A stretch of DNA of 64,000 bases from Faecalitalea cylindroides ATCC 27803 (GTDB lineage Bacteria > Bacillota_I > Bacilli_A > Erysipelotrichales > Erysipelotrichaceae): assembly GCF_000469305.1 (NCBI RefSeq), contig NZ_KI271019.1, positions 1 to 64,000 on the forward strand. Reading direction: 5' to 3'. A program made the translations under genes and the position numbers. The notes beneath the pieces were generated by a model. It ran no database searches, was not told where the DNA came from, and saw only the letters and a program-made list of their open reading frames with translations. Shown piece after piece: positions 20,083 to 27,719 of this stretch (position 1 is its first letter; every line of letters starts with the position of its first letter).

Positions 20083-20084
20083 GG

Positions 20085-20396
20085 TTATTTACCACTTTCT
20101 TCTGCAAGCTTTTCTGCTTGAGCTAGAACCGCTGCGCCATCGCATCTTCCGTATGCAACGGCATCGATAACAGCGATAGGCGCTTTTCCATCAACGATTT
20201 TTTGTACTTTACGCATGATATGGCGAACTTGTGGACCTAATAACAATACATCAAAGTTCCCTAATTCATCCTGAATCTGGCCTTGTTCAATCGCCCAAAT
20301 CTTATAATCTTTCCCTTGATTTTTTGCAGCTTCCTGCATTTTAGAAACAACTAAACTTGTTGACATACCAGCTGCACATGCTAACATAATTCTCAT
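20085..20396 (-). CDS. PTS cellobiose-type EIIB
   Basis: 103 residues, the usual size of a Lac/Cel family EIIB. The phosphocysteine is Cys7 in MRIMLACAAGMSTSLVV, followed by the LLLGPQVRHIM stretch. It takes phosphate from the EIIA just upstream and passes it to the sugar on EIIC. The start is the ATG after AAAGGAGGA, overlapping the EIIA stop region; a longer in-frame reading runs back into the EIIA gene and is rejected. Confidence 0.93.
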   Translation of the reverse strand: MRIMLACAAGMSTSLVVSKMQEAAKNQGKDYKIWAIEQGQIQDELGNFDVLLLGPQVRHIMRKVQKIVDGKAPIAVIDAVAYGRCDGAAVLAQAEKLAEESGK

Positions 20397-20397
20397 A

Positions 20398-20730
20398 TTA
20401 ATCTTCCTCCTTTGGTAAAACTTTCTGTAATAATTCATAAACATGAATAAACTCTTTAGCTTGATCAATCATGATCATTGCAGTTGTCAGATGATCCTGA
20501 GCATGAATCAAAATAATATTGATATCGCTTTTTTCGCCTCTTGCCTCACCCTGGATCAAATCTGTCTGTGTTTGATGAGCTAAACGTAAATCTTCTTCAG
20601 CTTCTTTAACTAGAGAATAAGCTTCTTCAAAGTCAAATTCTCTAGCAGCTTCTATTGCCATTAAGGATTTTGATTTTGCATTCCCTGCATTCAAAATTAA
20701 GCCAAAAGATGTTTCATAGTTATTGTCCAT
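20398..20730 (-). CDS. PTS lactose/cellobiose-type EIIA
   Basis: 110 residues, all-helical Lac-family EIIA. The phosphorylated His is ~76 in ILIHAQDHL; AGNAKSKSLMAIEAA and HQTQTDLIQGEARGE are the family helices. It accepts phosphate from HPr-P and donates to EIIB. First gene of the transcript that runs to 14790. ATG preceded by AGAGAGGGT. A cre-like site lies about 70 bp upstream. Confidence 0.93.
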   Translation of the reverse strand: MDNNYETSFGLILNAGNAKSKSLMAIEAAREFDFEEAYSLVKEAEEDLRLAHQTQTDLIQGEARGEKSDINIILIHAQDHLTTAMIMIDQAKEFIHVYELLQKVLPKEED

Positions 20731-20796
20731 AAACTACCCTCTCTTTTCCATGTTTTGTGCACTTACATGTTTTACAGAAACATAATAGCTTAAAGA

Positions 20797-20810
20797 TGTA
20801 ATCGTTTCCA
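20797..20810 (-). promoter_or_regulatory. cre-like site (CcpA) upstream of the EIIA gene
   Basis: TGTAATCGTTTCCA matches the catabolite-responsive element TGWAARCGNTWNCW at 13 of 14 positions. It implies glucose repression of the operon. The site is between the EIIB' terminator and EIIA. Confidence 0.6.
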
Positions 20811-20869
20811 TTTTGTTATTTACCTCGTTTTTTAAAAATAAATAAGGAAATTTAATATTTTTCCACAAA

Positions 20870-20897
20870 AAAAGAACAGCGCTATGTCTGTTCTTCC
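20870..20897 (-). terminator. Terminator after the upstream EIIB gene
   Basis: On the minus strand AAGAACAG and CTGTTCTT pair around an 8-nt loop and are followed by a T-run. It overlaps the last codons of the EIIB gene and separates the regulator transcript from the EIIA transcript. Confidence 0.8.
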
Positions 20898-21238
20898 TCA
20901 TTGGCTTTAACATCTATATAATTTCCATTACGATGAAATTCATTATATATCCGTTCTGCCTTTTCCAGTACTTTTTCTCCATCCAAAAGTCCATAATCCT
21001 GTTGATCAATCATTGCGATTGGAACCATTTTACCATAAGATTTATGAAATCGTTTATAAACATGCTTCAATTGTGGCCCTAAAAGTAAAATATCACATTG
21101 CATTACTGAGCAATCTACCAAATTCTCATCTACACACCATATTTTATGGGATTTCCCTTGTTTCTTACATGCCTCATTCATCATTTCCACAAGTAAACTT
21201 GTAGACATTCCCAAACAACATGTTAATAAAATTCGCAT
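20882..21238 (-). CDS. Second PTS cellobiose-type EIIB
   Basis: 118 residues. The N-terminus MRILLTCCLGMSTSLLVEMM carries the active Cys7 (with a second Cys at 8), then LLLGPQLKHVY. A longer acidic C-tail (KANEEEQT) than the EIIB in the operon. It is 11 bp after the PRD regulator gene, in the same transcript, but apart from EIIA/EIIC. It may phosphorylate the regulator's EIIB/EIIA-like domains or serve another EIIC; this is inference. Confidence 0.88.
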   Translation of the reverse strand: MRILLTCCLGMSTSLLVEMMNEACKKQGKSHKIWCVDENLVDCSVMQCDILLLGPQLKHVYKRFHKSYGKMVPIAMIDQQDYGLLDGEKVLEKAERIYNEFHRNGNYIDVKANEEEQT

Positions 21239-21249
21239 ATTCTACCTCG

Positions 21250-23181
21250 TTACTCCAATGTTGATTCTATCTCTCCAAACAAACTCAGTAACACTTCAAA
21301 ACGTTTATTCTGGATAAGTTCATTTACATATTTTGGATTTACTAATAATTTACTCGTTATCTTATAAAATGTCATCAAATTTCTGTTTGAATTATCTTCC
21401 ATAGACATAAGGTAAATAAGTTGAACTTTCTTTTTATCCCATATGATTGGTTTATTCAGTATACAAATACATACAAATGTTTCTTTAGTCATAGCTTTAT
21501 ATGGATGTGGTATGGCCACTAAATTGCCAAACTCGGTACCTGCTTGTCGTTCACGATGGAAAATTGCATCATAAAAATCGCTCGGTATATCGTATACTGA
21601 TTCAATTTTTTTAACCATATACTGTAATACTTCTTCTTTTGTTTCAAATTCCACATTCGTTAGGAAAAGGTCTTTTCTAAAATACTTTTCCATCGTACGA
21701 CTATGACCTTGTGATAAAAATCTTTTAATAGTCTTTACATCCCTATCCTCTACAAATGATTTGATTTCTAAAATAGGTACAGGTACCGAATAAGCTATTG
21801 GAACTGTCGTAATAACATAATCTATATCAGTAAAATCTACATTTTTTATACCTAAAGCATTACTTGTATAAATTTGATTTAAATACTTGCCAAAGTTATC
21901 TTTAAACTGATACATCAACAGTTGAGCAGTTCCTCTACCGGTACCACAAACAATCAATATATTTTTCTTATCTTGTTTACGGTTTTTTCTTTCTAGAGCA
22001 AGATTGAAATGAAGCGCAAAATATCCTATTTCATCTTCTTTTATTTCCTTATTATAATGTTTTCTTAGTTCCTCGCTTGCAACGACAGCCAAATTATAAG
22101 CCATCGTATATTTTGTTTTAATATCCACTAATAAGGGATTATGTAAAACAAGATCATACGCCATACGAACCCCAAATGGAACTAGATGCAGTGCAAGCAT
22201 CATTCGTAATTCTAAATCATCCATTAAATCAATATGATATGAATCGTATACAGCACGAAGCATATGTGAAACAATCTCATAAACTTCACCATTAATAATA
22301 ACATTCCCATTTTCTGTTTCATCAATACTTACAATTCTTTTTGCTGCCAAATGTATCGCAATATAACCTATTTCATCATCTGGAAAATCTACATTAAACT
22401 CTTCACTTAAACCTTCTACAATTAAACGAGCCATCTTATATTCTTTCCATTCATGAACTTGATTCATTTGCTCATTTGATAAATATGTTTCTTGTCCTTC
22501 TTCTATACGACATAATGCAACATAAATATGAATAATAAGGTTATGAAAAGACACATCGGACATATGATATTCGAAAAATTCAAAATTCTTATTCAATATT
22601 TGTGAAATTTTCTTAAGAATTTCTCTTTTGTCGTTTTCACATTTGTTATCGGGTAGTGTTTGATTATCCACGTTATCTACAATGATATTTGTCATGCATA
22701 CGCGAAAATCAAACTCACTACCTATTGCTTTCAATCCATATCCAGGCTTACTTACAAGTTCAATATTATATACTTTTAATCTTTTTCTCACTTCTTTTAA
22801 AGTTTGAGATAAAATTGAACGACTTACAAAAAGTTTATCTGCTAGATACTCAATTTTTGTCCATTGTTGAGCATTTAATAAATACTCAATTAAGTATTGA
22901 ACTCTTTGCTCAAATGTTGCCGGGATGTCTTGAGGTTGTTTCGTAGACAATGAATTAGTAAATTTAGTATACTTTATTTTATCTATGATGTTTAAAGCTA
23001 TACCTTTCTTAGGCTTAGTTTGAATAATTGCACCATGATGTTTAAGAATACTATTAATTTCCTTAATTTCATTGCGAATTGTTTTTGAACTGACACCAAT
23101 CTGTGATGCTAACACATTTGAACTAATATAATTTTCCGATAAACTTTCTAAAATTAGTTTTACTCTCTCTTCTTTCATATT
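21250..23181 (-). CDS. PRD-containing transcriptional regulator (LicR/MtlR-type)
   Basis: About 643 residues. Order: HTH (residues ~1-55, NYISSNVLASQIGVSSKTIRNEI), a second Mga-like HTH (~75-130), PRD1 (NLIIHIYVALCRI, EIGYIAIHLAAKR), PRD2 (LALHLVPFGVRMA, EIGYFALHFNLALE), an EIIB-like domain with IVCGTGRGTAQLL, and a C-terminal EIIA-like domain with RERQAGTEFGNLVAIPHPY. HPr and EII phosphorylate such proteins to set activity. The start is uncertain: the ATG after GAGTGA (23181) is chosen; two ATGs lie upstream to 23205. It likely activates the cellobiose operon that follows. Confidence 0.9.
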   Translation of the reverse strand, partial: NMKEERVKLILESLSENYISSNVLASQIGVSSKTIRNEIKEINSILKHHGAIIQTKPKKGIALNIIDKIKYTKFTNSLSTKQPQDIPATFEQRVQYLIEYLLNAQQWTKIEYLADKLFVSRSILSQTLKEVRKRLKVYNIELVSKPGYGLKAIGSEFDFRVCMTNIIVDNVDNQTLPDNKCENDKREILKKISQILNKNFEFFEYHMSDVSFHNLIIHIYVALCRIEEGQETYLSNEQMNQVHEWKEYKMARLIVEGLSEEFNVDFPDDEIGYIAIHLAAKRIVSIDETENGNVIINGEVYEIVSHMLRAVYDSYHIDLMDDLELRMMLALHLVPFGVRMAYDLVLHNPLLVDIKTKYTMAYNLAVVASEELRKHYNKEIKEDEIGYFALHFNLALERKNRKQDKKNILIVCGTGRGTAQLLMYQFKDNFGKYLNQIYTSNALGIKNVDFTDIDYVITTVPIAYSVPVPILEIKSFVEDRDVKTIKRFLSQGHSRTMEKYFRKDLFLTNVEFETKEEVLQYMVKKIESVYDIPSDFYDAIFHRERQAGTEFGNLVAIPHPYKAMTKETFVCICILNKPIIWDKKKVQLIYLMSMEDNSNRNLMTFYKITSKLLVNPKYVNELIQNKRFEVLLSLFGEIESTLE

Positions 23182-23278
23182 ATCACTCATTTTAAAGCTT
23201 ATCATGCCGTTTTATAAATATCCATATGATTATTTTCCATAAAAGAGTTTCTAAATAAGGTAAAATAAACTACAAAAA

Positions 23279-23302
23279 AAACTGCCACAATATTGTGACA
23301 GT
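23279..23302 (-). terminator. Terminator of the flavodoxin-DUF3793 operon
   Basis: On the minus strand ACTGTCACAATATTGTGGCAGT is a near-perfect hairpin followed by eight T. Confidence 0.85.
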
Positions 23303-23322
23303 CATCTTTCTTTGATCATTAA

Positions 23323-23352
23323 GTTTAGTTAGGTTAGGTATAGTTAAGTTAA
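23323..23352. repeat. Six tandem pentamers of GTTAR type
   Basis: A 30-bp tract reads as six 5-mers: GTTTA, GTTAG, GTTAG, GTATA, GTTAA, GTTAA. It lies between the DUF3793 stop codon and its terminator. The GTTAG unit is also the half-site of the dyads in the promoter of the same operon. Confidence 0.7.
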
Positions 23353-23365
23353 AAAGGAAAAAGTT

Positions 23366-23923
23366 TTAAACGAGCTGTTCGATTCGTACACCGTTTTCTA
23401 TTGCATAGATAAACTGGTCACGAACATGATCAAAGAGTTTAAACAATGATTTAAAATATTCAGCCTTTTTAGGACTATATACTTTCCATGCACCCATACA
23501 GCAGCATGTTTCATTGTTTATAAAACCCAGGACATCGCTTAAAGGATATCCTAAGAAAATACCGATTTCGTGAGGAAAATCTGTTTCTTCCATTCGCTTA
23601 TCTAAATGATCCAGACAGGCAGAAAGAGAGTGTATAGGATAATCGTATTGTTCTAGGAAGGTTCTAATTTCTGGATCTAGTAATACATTTTCGAGAATTT
23701 CAAATGAATACAAATAAATTGTTATACGAGGTTTATCTGCCTGCAGGATCCGAAAAGTCAAATGCTTATCCGCAAATTTTTCGTTATACTCACGAATCAA
23801 ACTATCTACACAAGGTATCGCAGTGCGTGGAATATGAAACATATTTGCTAATTTATATTTCTTTAATGCCGGCGCACAATGATACGCAAGGTATTCTTCA
23901 AATAATTTTTGTTCTTTAGACAT
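23366..23923 (-). CDS. DUF3793 family protein
   Basis: 185 residues, soluble. The opening LAYHCAPALKKYKLANMF and the later HEIGIFLGYPLSDVLGFI and CCCMGAWKVYS are the marks I know of DUF3793, a family from anaerobic Firmicutes with no known activity. The GYPLxDVxGFI and CCxxGxWKVY stretches are the most conserved and could hold a cofactor or metal. It overlaps the end of a NrdI-like flavodoxin by 8 bp, so the pair is translated together. I recall such pairs near iron uptake genes in other genomes, but none is in this window. Confidence 0.82.
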   Translation of the reverse strand: MSKEQKLFEEYLAYHCAPALKKYKLANMFHIPRTAIPCVDSLIREYNEKFADKHLTFRILQADKPRITIYLYSFEILENVLLDPEIRTFLEQYDYPIHSLSACLDHLDKRMEETDFPHEIGIFLGYPLSDVLGFINNETCCCMGAWKVYSPKKAEYFKSLFKLFDHVRDQFIYAIENGVRIEQLV

Positions 23924-24269
23924 TGCCTAAAATCTTACTTATTTCCGCAATATCCTCTTCTGTTCCTGCATTTTCTACTTTGTACAAACAATCTACTCCA
24001 TATTCTTCGCTGATCTTGTCACCTGCTTTACAATAAGCATCTCCATATCCAAGATCACCAGAGACAATAACACCTTTTAATTTTGTTCCATTTGTCATCA
24101 AGAATGATTCTACTTCCATAGGAACATCTCCAAAGCCATCTGTATACGTAAACAAGATAAAATCATCATCCATCGTTTCACTGCCACTTTCAATAACTGT
24201 GGCGTCTAATCCAAGAGCATTCACAATGGATTCTACATTGCCTGTTCTTGAAGCATATGCATATTTCAT
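23916..24269 (-). CDS. NrdI-like flavodoxin
   Basis: 117 residues. FMN phosphate loop near the N-terminus (YASRTGNVESIV), a YTDGFGDVPMEVESFL segment, VIVSGDLGYGDAYCKAGDKI, and VENAGTEEDI near the C-terminus. The order and the SGxxxYGxxxCxA and ExxGTxED motifs match NrdI, the flavodoxin that activates manganese class Ib ribonucleotide reductase. No nrdE or nrdF is adjacent, and the partner is DUF3793, so another electron-carrier role is possible. The start is the second ATG, 10 nt after AAGGAGGT; the first is too close to the ribosome site. Confidence 0.8.
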   Translation of the reverse strand: MKYAYASRTGNVESIVNALGLDATVIESGSETMDDDFILFTYTDGFGDVPMEVESFLMTNGTKLKGVIVSGDLGYGDAYCKAGDKISEEYGVDCLYKVENAGTEEDIAEISKILGNV

Positions 24270-24286
24270 ATTATTCATACCTCCTT

Positions 24287-24341
24287 AGTTAGTTTTATCT
24301 AACTTTATGGTTAGTATAGACTAACTTTTGCGTTATGTCAA
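24287..24341 (-). promoter_or_regulatory. Promoter with two GTTAG-N6-CTAAC operators
   Basis: On the minus strand TTGACA (plus 24336-24341), 17 bp, TATACT (plus 24313-24318). Two dyads, AGTTAG-N6-CTAACT (24287-24304) and GGTTAG-N6-CTAACT (24309-24326), cover the -10 and the start region. Half-sites resemble DtxR-family boxes but with a 6-bp centre. Repression, perhaps by iron or manganese, is inferred. Confidence 0.75.
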
Positions 24342-24359
24342 CTTCTTTTATATTTTTTC

Positions 24360-24390
24360 TTGCTTGTGACGCAACGTCATAAATTATAAT
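24360..24390 (+). promoter_or_regulatory. MerR-type promoter with 19-bp spacer
   Basis: TTGCTT (24360-24365), a 19-bp spacer and TATAAT (24385-24390). The dyad GTGACG-CAA-CGTCAT (24366-24380) fills the spacer. An over-long spacer with a central dyad is the classic geometry by which MerR proteins twist and activate their own promoter. Confidence 0.82.
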
Positions 24391-24411
24391 TAAGTCAGGA
24401 GGTATTTAACC

Positions 24412-25191
24412 ATGCATAATAAAAGTTATATGAGTGTTGGCGAACTAGCTAAAAAGATGCACACAACTGTAAGAACACTTCAATATTATGACAAAGAAAA
24501 ATTACTTTGCCCTTCTAGCCAAAGTGAAGGCGGAAGACGATTATATACACATAAAGATATGATTAAATTGCATCAGATTCAATCTTTAAAATCTCTTGGC
24601 TTTTCATTGGAAGAAATCAAAAACAAACTAATGCCATTAGATACACCCGAAGAAGTTGCTGCCATTTTAAGTAAACAAGCTTTAACGATCCAAGAACAAA
24701 TACAACAATTATCTAAATCTTTACAGGAAATCGAATTATTAAAAGAAGAAGTTCTTCAAATGCAACAAGTCGATTTCAAGAAATACGCCGATATAATCGT
24801 TAACCTACAAATGAACAATCAATATTATTGGCTTATTAAACATTTTGATGATTCGACTCTCGACCATATTCGACATCGTTTTAACAAGGATACTGGTTTA
24901 AGTTTCATACATCGTTTCAATCAATTAATTGAAGAAATATTGATTCTTAAAGACAATAATGTTTCACCTGATAATATAGAAGCTCAAAAAGCAGCACAAA
25001 AATTCTGGAACATTGTCATGGAATTCACAAACGGTGATATGAGCCTGTTACCAGAACTAATGAAATTTAATGATCAATTGGACGAACAAAATGAATGGAC
25101 AAAAAAACAGAGAATTGCCAATGAATATATACAACCTGCATTAGAAATCTATTTTCAGAATGCCGGTGTAGATCCATTTAAGGAGCAATAA
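24412..25191 (+). CDS. MerR-family regulator with effector-binding C-domain
   Basis: 259 residues. Residues ~5-75 are a MerR winged HTH (YMSVGELAKKMHTTVRTLQYYDKEKLL, GRRLYTHKDMIKLHQIQSLKSLGFSLEEIK), followed by a coiled-coil helix (~85-120) and a ~130-residue helical C-domain. The C-domain (FWNIVMEFTNGDMSLLPELMKF) resembles the TipAS-like antibiotic-binding fold by its helical layout and FTNGD; this is a weak call. First of a three-gene operon with an ABC transporter, so it probably senses the drug or peptide exported. Confidence 0.87.
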   Translation: MHNKSYMSVGELAKKMHTTVRTLQYYDKEKLLCPSSQSEGGRRLYTHKDMIKLHQIQSLKSLGFSLEEIKNKLMPLDTPEEVAAILSKQALTIQEQIQQLSKSLQEIELLKEEVLQMQQVDFKKYADIIVNLQMNNQYYWLIKHFDDSTLDHIRHRFNKDTGLSFIHRFNQLIEEILILKDNNVSPDNIEAQKAAQKFWNIVMEFTNGDMSLLPELMKFNDQLDEQNEWTKKQRIANEYIQPALEIYFQNAGVDPFKEQ

Positions 25192-25193
25192 AT

Positions 25194-26009
25194 ATGTCTC
25201 AAGTTATAACACTATCCAATCTAAAGAAAAACTATGGAAATCATGAAGTACTTAAAGGTGTTGACTTAAGCATTGAGAAAGGAGAAATCTTTGGCATTTT
25301 AGGTATCAATGGAGCCGGGAAAACTACATTGTTAGAGTGCATAGAAGGATTTCGTCATTATCATTCAGGAAACATCAAAATCGCAGGAAATATAGGAATT
25401 CAACTTCAATCTGCATCCTTGCCTTCCTATATGCGCGTTGATGAAGCAATTCAATTATTTTCCAAATGGAAAAACAAAAATTTAGATCCTTCTCTATTTA
25501 CTGCGCTAAATATTACCGAAATAAACAAAAAATTGTATTATCAATTATCTGCTGGTCAAAAAAGAAAACTCCATCTAGCTCTGGCTTTAATAGGAGACCC
25601 AGACATTTTAATTTTAGATGAACCTACAACAGAATTAGATGTTGAAGCTAAACAAGCCCTTCATCAAGAAATCAAAAAGCTCAGCCAAAAAGGAACGACC
25701 ATTCTTCTTTCTAGTCATGATATGGCTGAAGTTGAATCTTTATGTACACGTATCGCCATTCTGAATCAAGGCAAGATTATCTTTGTAGGAACTACAGAGC
25801 AATTAGCTAAAAAGGTGAACAAAAAATATTCAATAAAAATCATTGATGAAAATGAAGAGAAAGAATATTTTACTTCAGATATCATTGATACTTTATCCAC
25901 TATCCTTGAACAATATAAACTCAAAAATAAACCTATTCTCGATATCAAAATCAATCGAGGCACATTAGAAGATCACTTTATTGAGCTCTCCAAGGAGGTT
26001 AGATCATGA
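25194..26009 (+). CDS. ABC transporter ATP-binding protein
   Basis: 271 residues. Walker A GINGAGKTT (~37-45), Q-loop IGIQLQSAS, signature YQLSAGQKRK, Walker B DILILDEPTTELD, and H-loop SSHDMAEVE. The ~60-residue C-terminal extension is typical of drug or lantibiotic-type exporters of the DrrA/CcmA group. It starts 2 bp after the MerR stop codon and overlaps the permease start by 4 bp (ATGA), so the three genes form one translationally coupled unit. Confidence 0.93.
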   Translation: MSQVITLSNLKKNYGNHEVLKGVDLSIEKGEIFGILGINGAGKTTLLECIEGFRHYHSGNIKIAGNIGIQLQSASLPSYMRVDEAIQLFSKWKNKNLDPSLFTALNITEINKKLYYQLSAGQKRKLHLALALIGDPDILILDEPTTELDVEAKQALHQEIKKLSQKGTTILLSSHDMAEVESLCTRIAILNQGKIIFVGTTEQLAKKVNKKYSIKIIDENEEKEYFTSDIIDTLSTILEQYKLKNKPILDIKINRGTLEDHFIELSKEVRS

Positions 26010-26725
26010 AAGCTATTCTTTATGGAATTGGTTTACAATTTAAATTAGATATTCGCAGCAAAACTCTATTAGTAACATGTTATCTTGTCCCACTTTTATT
26101 TTTCATGATCATGTCTGGAATCTTTACCTCACTTATGCCAGATGCAACCCAAACACTAATCCAATCTATGACAATTATGGGCGTTTCCATGGGAGCTCTT
26201 ATAGGAGTTCCTCCTTCTATGGTTGAAATTTATAGTACAAACATCAAAAAAATGTATAGTGCAAATAATGTTCCGCTTTATTTTGGAATATTTACTATTG
26301 TGATCTCAGCCTTTATCCATCTCATGATCATGAGTTTTATAATTTTTATTGCAGCACCAATTATTTTCCATGCTTCGGCGCCAGAAAATATCCCACTTTA
26401 TTTTTTCACACTCGCACTATTTATTATCGTATCTTTATCCATTTCTTGCGTATTAGGTCTTGCGATAAAAAATCAAGCAAAACTCACCATGTATAGCCAA
26501 ATTATCTTTCTGCCTTCTATTATGTTATCTGGAATCATGTTTCCGGCATCCTTTCTTCCAGATTTACTTGAAACTATAGGTAAGATATTTCCAGCTACAT
26601 GGGGATACACCTTATTATGCCAACTAGACATAAATTTCTTTACATTCATCCCTTTATTGATTATTTTCTCTATCTCATTCATATTAATCTTACTTCTTTT
26701 AAAGAAAGCACAATCTGAATCTTAA
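26006..26725 (+). CDS. ABC-2 type permease
   Basis: 239 residues with six membrane helices (about 20-40, 55-75, 95-125, 130-155, 160-185 and 210-235). The LPSIMLSGIMFPASFLPDLL stretch before the last helix is the conserved ABC-2 motif. It forms the export channel with the ATPase upstream. Such MerR-ABC-2 operons commonly confer self-resistance to antimicrobial compounds; the substrate is unknown. Confidence 0.9.
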   Translation: MKAILYGIGLQFKLDIRSKTLLVTCYLVPLLFFMIMSGIFTSLMPDATQTLIQSMTIMGVSMGALIGVPPSMVEIYSTNIKKMYSANNVPLYFGIFTIVISAFIHLMIMSFIIFIAAPIIFHASAPENIPLYFFTLALFIIVSLSISCVLGLAIKNQAKLTMYSQIIFLPSIMLSGIMFPASFLPDLLETIGKIFPATWGYTLLCQLDINFFTFIPLLIIFSISFILILLLLKKAQSES

Positions 26726-26751
26726 AAGCCCAGTTTCCTGGGCTTTTTTAC
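26724..26751 (+). terminator. Terminator of the MerR-ABC operon
   Basis: AAAAGCCCAG-TTTC-CTGGGCTTTT plus T-run, overlapping the stop codon. Confidence 0.88.
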
Positions 26752-27170
26752 TTCGTTCGCGTGTTATCAATTTTTGGATACATCAAGCCGTACTTGTCTG
26801 CGACTTCCTTTCCGTGCGTTCGCATAAAGCTATAAAATCCATCTTCAATTTTATGGCTTAAAGTACAAAACTCATAACTTCTTTAATCTTTACATTTCAA
26901 ATACACATCAATATAACAAGCATTCTCTGGCAATCCTCGATAACTGGTTCGTTTAAATAAATACGATAATTCAACATAATCTATTTCTTCATATTCTATT
27001 TTTATTTTCTCTTCTTTAAAATGAATAATCAATCCATCGCTTGAATAAATCAATGATCCATTTAAGGCATTGTTATAGGCGCCATATAGAAGTGATGGAA
27101 CATGAAGCTGTTTCTCATCTTGTTTTGGAATTTATACATTCAAAATATTATTCTCTAAATATTCTGTCAT
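26748..27170 (-). pseudogene. Decayed gene with two in-frame stop codons
   Basis: Reading from ATG at 27170 on the minus strand gives 140 codons in a single frame to a stop at 26748, broken by TAA at 27132-27134 (codon 13) and at 26883-26885 (codon 96). The translated parts look genuine (LHVPSLLYGAYNNALNGSL, EEIDYVELSYLFKR, ENACYIDVYLK, GFYSFMRTHGKEVADKYGL), with strand-rich PH-like or GRAM-like character. The family is not recognised. Two nonsense changes without a frameshift suggest recent loss of function. Confidence 0.72.
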
Positions 27171-27187
27171 AATGTTTCTCCTTTGCT

Positions 27188-27579
27188 TTATTTTCTAGAT
27201 AATCTTCTGTATAAAGGGGTATTATGCCAAGAACGTTTATTCCAATAATATTCATTCAATATTTTATATGCTTTTTCATTCGGCATTTCCAGTAATTGAG
27301 CTAAGTGTTTTGGATCGATTCATTTAGGTGCTTTTTCATGTAAAATTCGTAACGTCATTAAGAAGTGTTGCCCGTTAAAAAATAAATCCGAATCCAATCG
27401 TACAGCTCTATCATCTTTGGTAAAAATCACTAGATAAAATTTAAACAAATAATCTCCACCCATGATCATACCAGCTTCCTGTACACCTGCTTTTACAGTC
27501 TCAATATCATCATAATCAATGAATTCCATATCTTCTAAATATGTACCTTTTAATACATGCCAAAAATATTTAAAAGAAT
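27188..27579 (-). pseudogene. Gene remnant with internal TGA and missing 5' end
   Basis: An open frame on the minus strand begins without a start codon right after the terminator at 27589-27627 (NSFKYFWHVLKGTYLED), runs through MEFIDYDDIETVKAGVQ and FFNGQHFLMTLRILHEKAPK, meets TGA at 27320-27322, and continues for 43 sense codons (IDPKHLAQLLEMPNEKAYKI, NTPLYRRLSRK) to TAA at 27188. A 69-residue piece could still start at ATG 27529 but has a poor ribosome site. Not recognised. It is probably the decayed upstream partner of the pseudogene at 26748, which starts 18 bp later. Confidence 0.65.
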
Positions 27580-27581
27580 TA

Positions 27582-27627
27582 AAAAAAGTTGTCTAAATCA
27601 TCAAATAGATGAATTAGACAACTTAAA
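27582..27627 (-). terminator. Strong terminator after the M42 peptidases
   Basis: On the minus strand a 16-bp stem with one mismatch, AAGTTGTCTAATTCATC with GATGATTTAGACAACTT, is followed by seven T. Confidence 0.85.
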
Positions 27628-27719
27628 ATATACTCAATTTGGTAAATATAACATTTTCTAACAATTATAATTTGCAGATTATCGTATAAACTAATTATAA
27701 ATATAGAAGAAAAGCATAA

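Noticed and set aside
27320-27322. TGA read as tryptophan or selenocysteine
   Set aside because: Other genes here use TGA as stop and no SECIS-like hairpin follows; neighbouring TAA nonsense codons point to decay.
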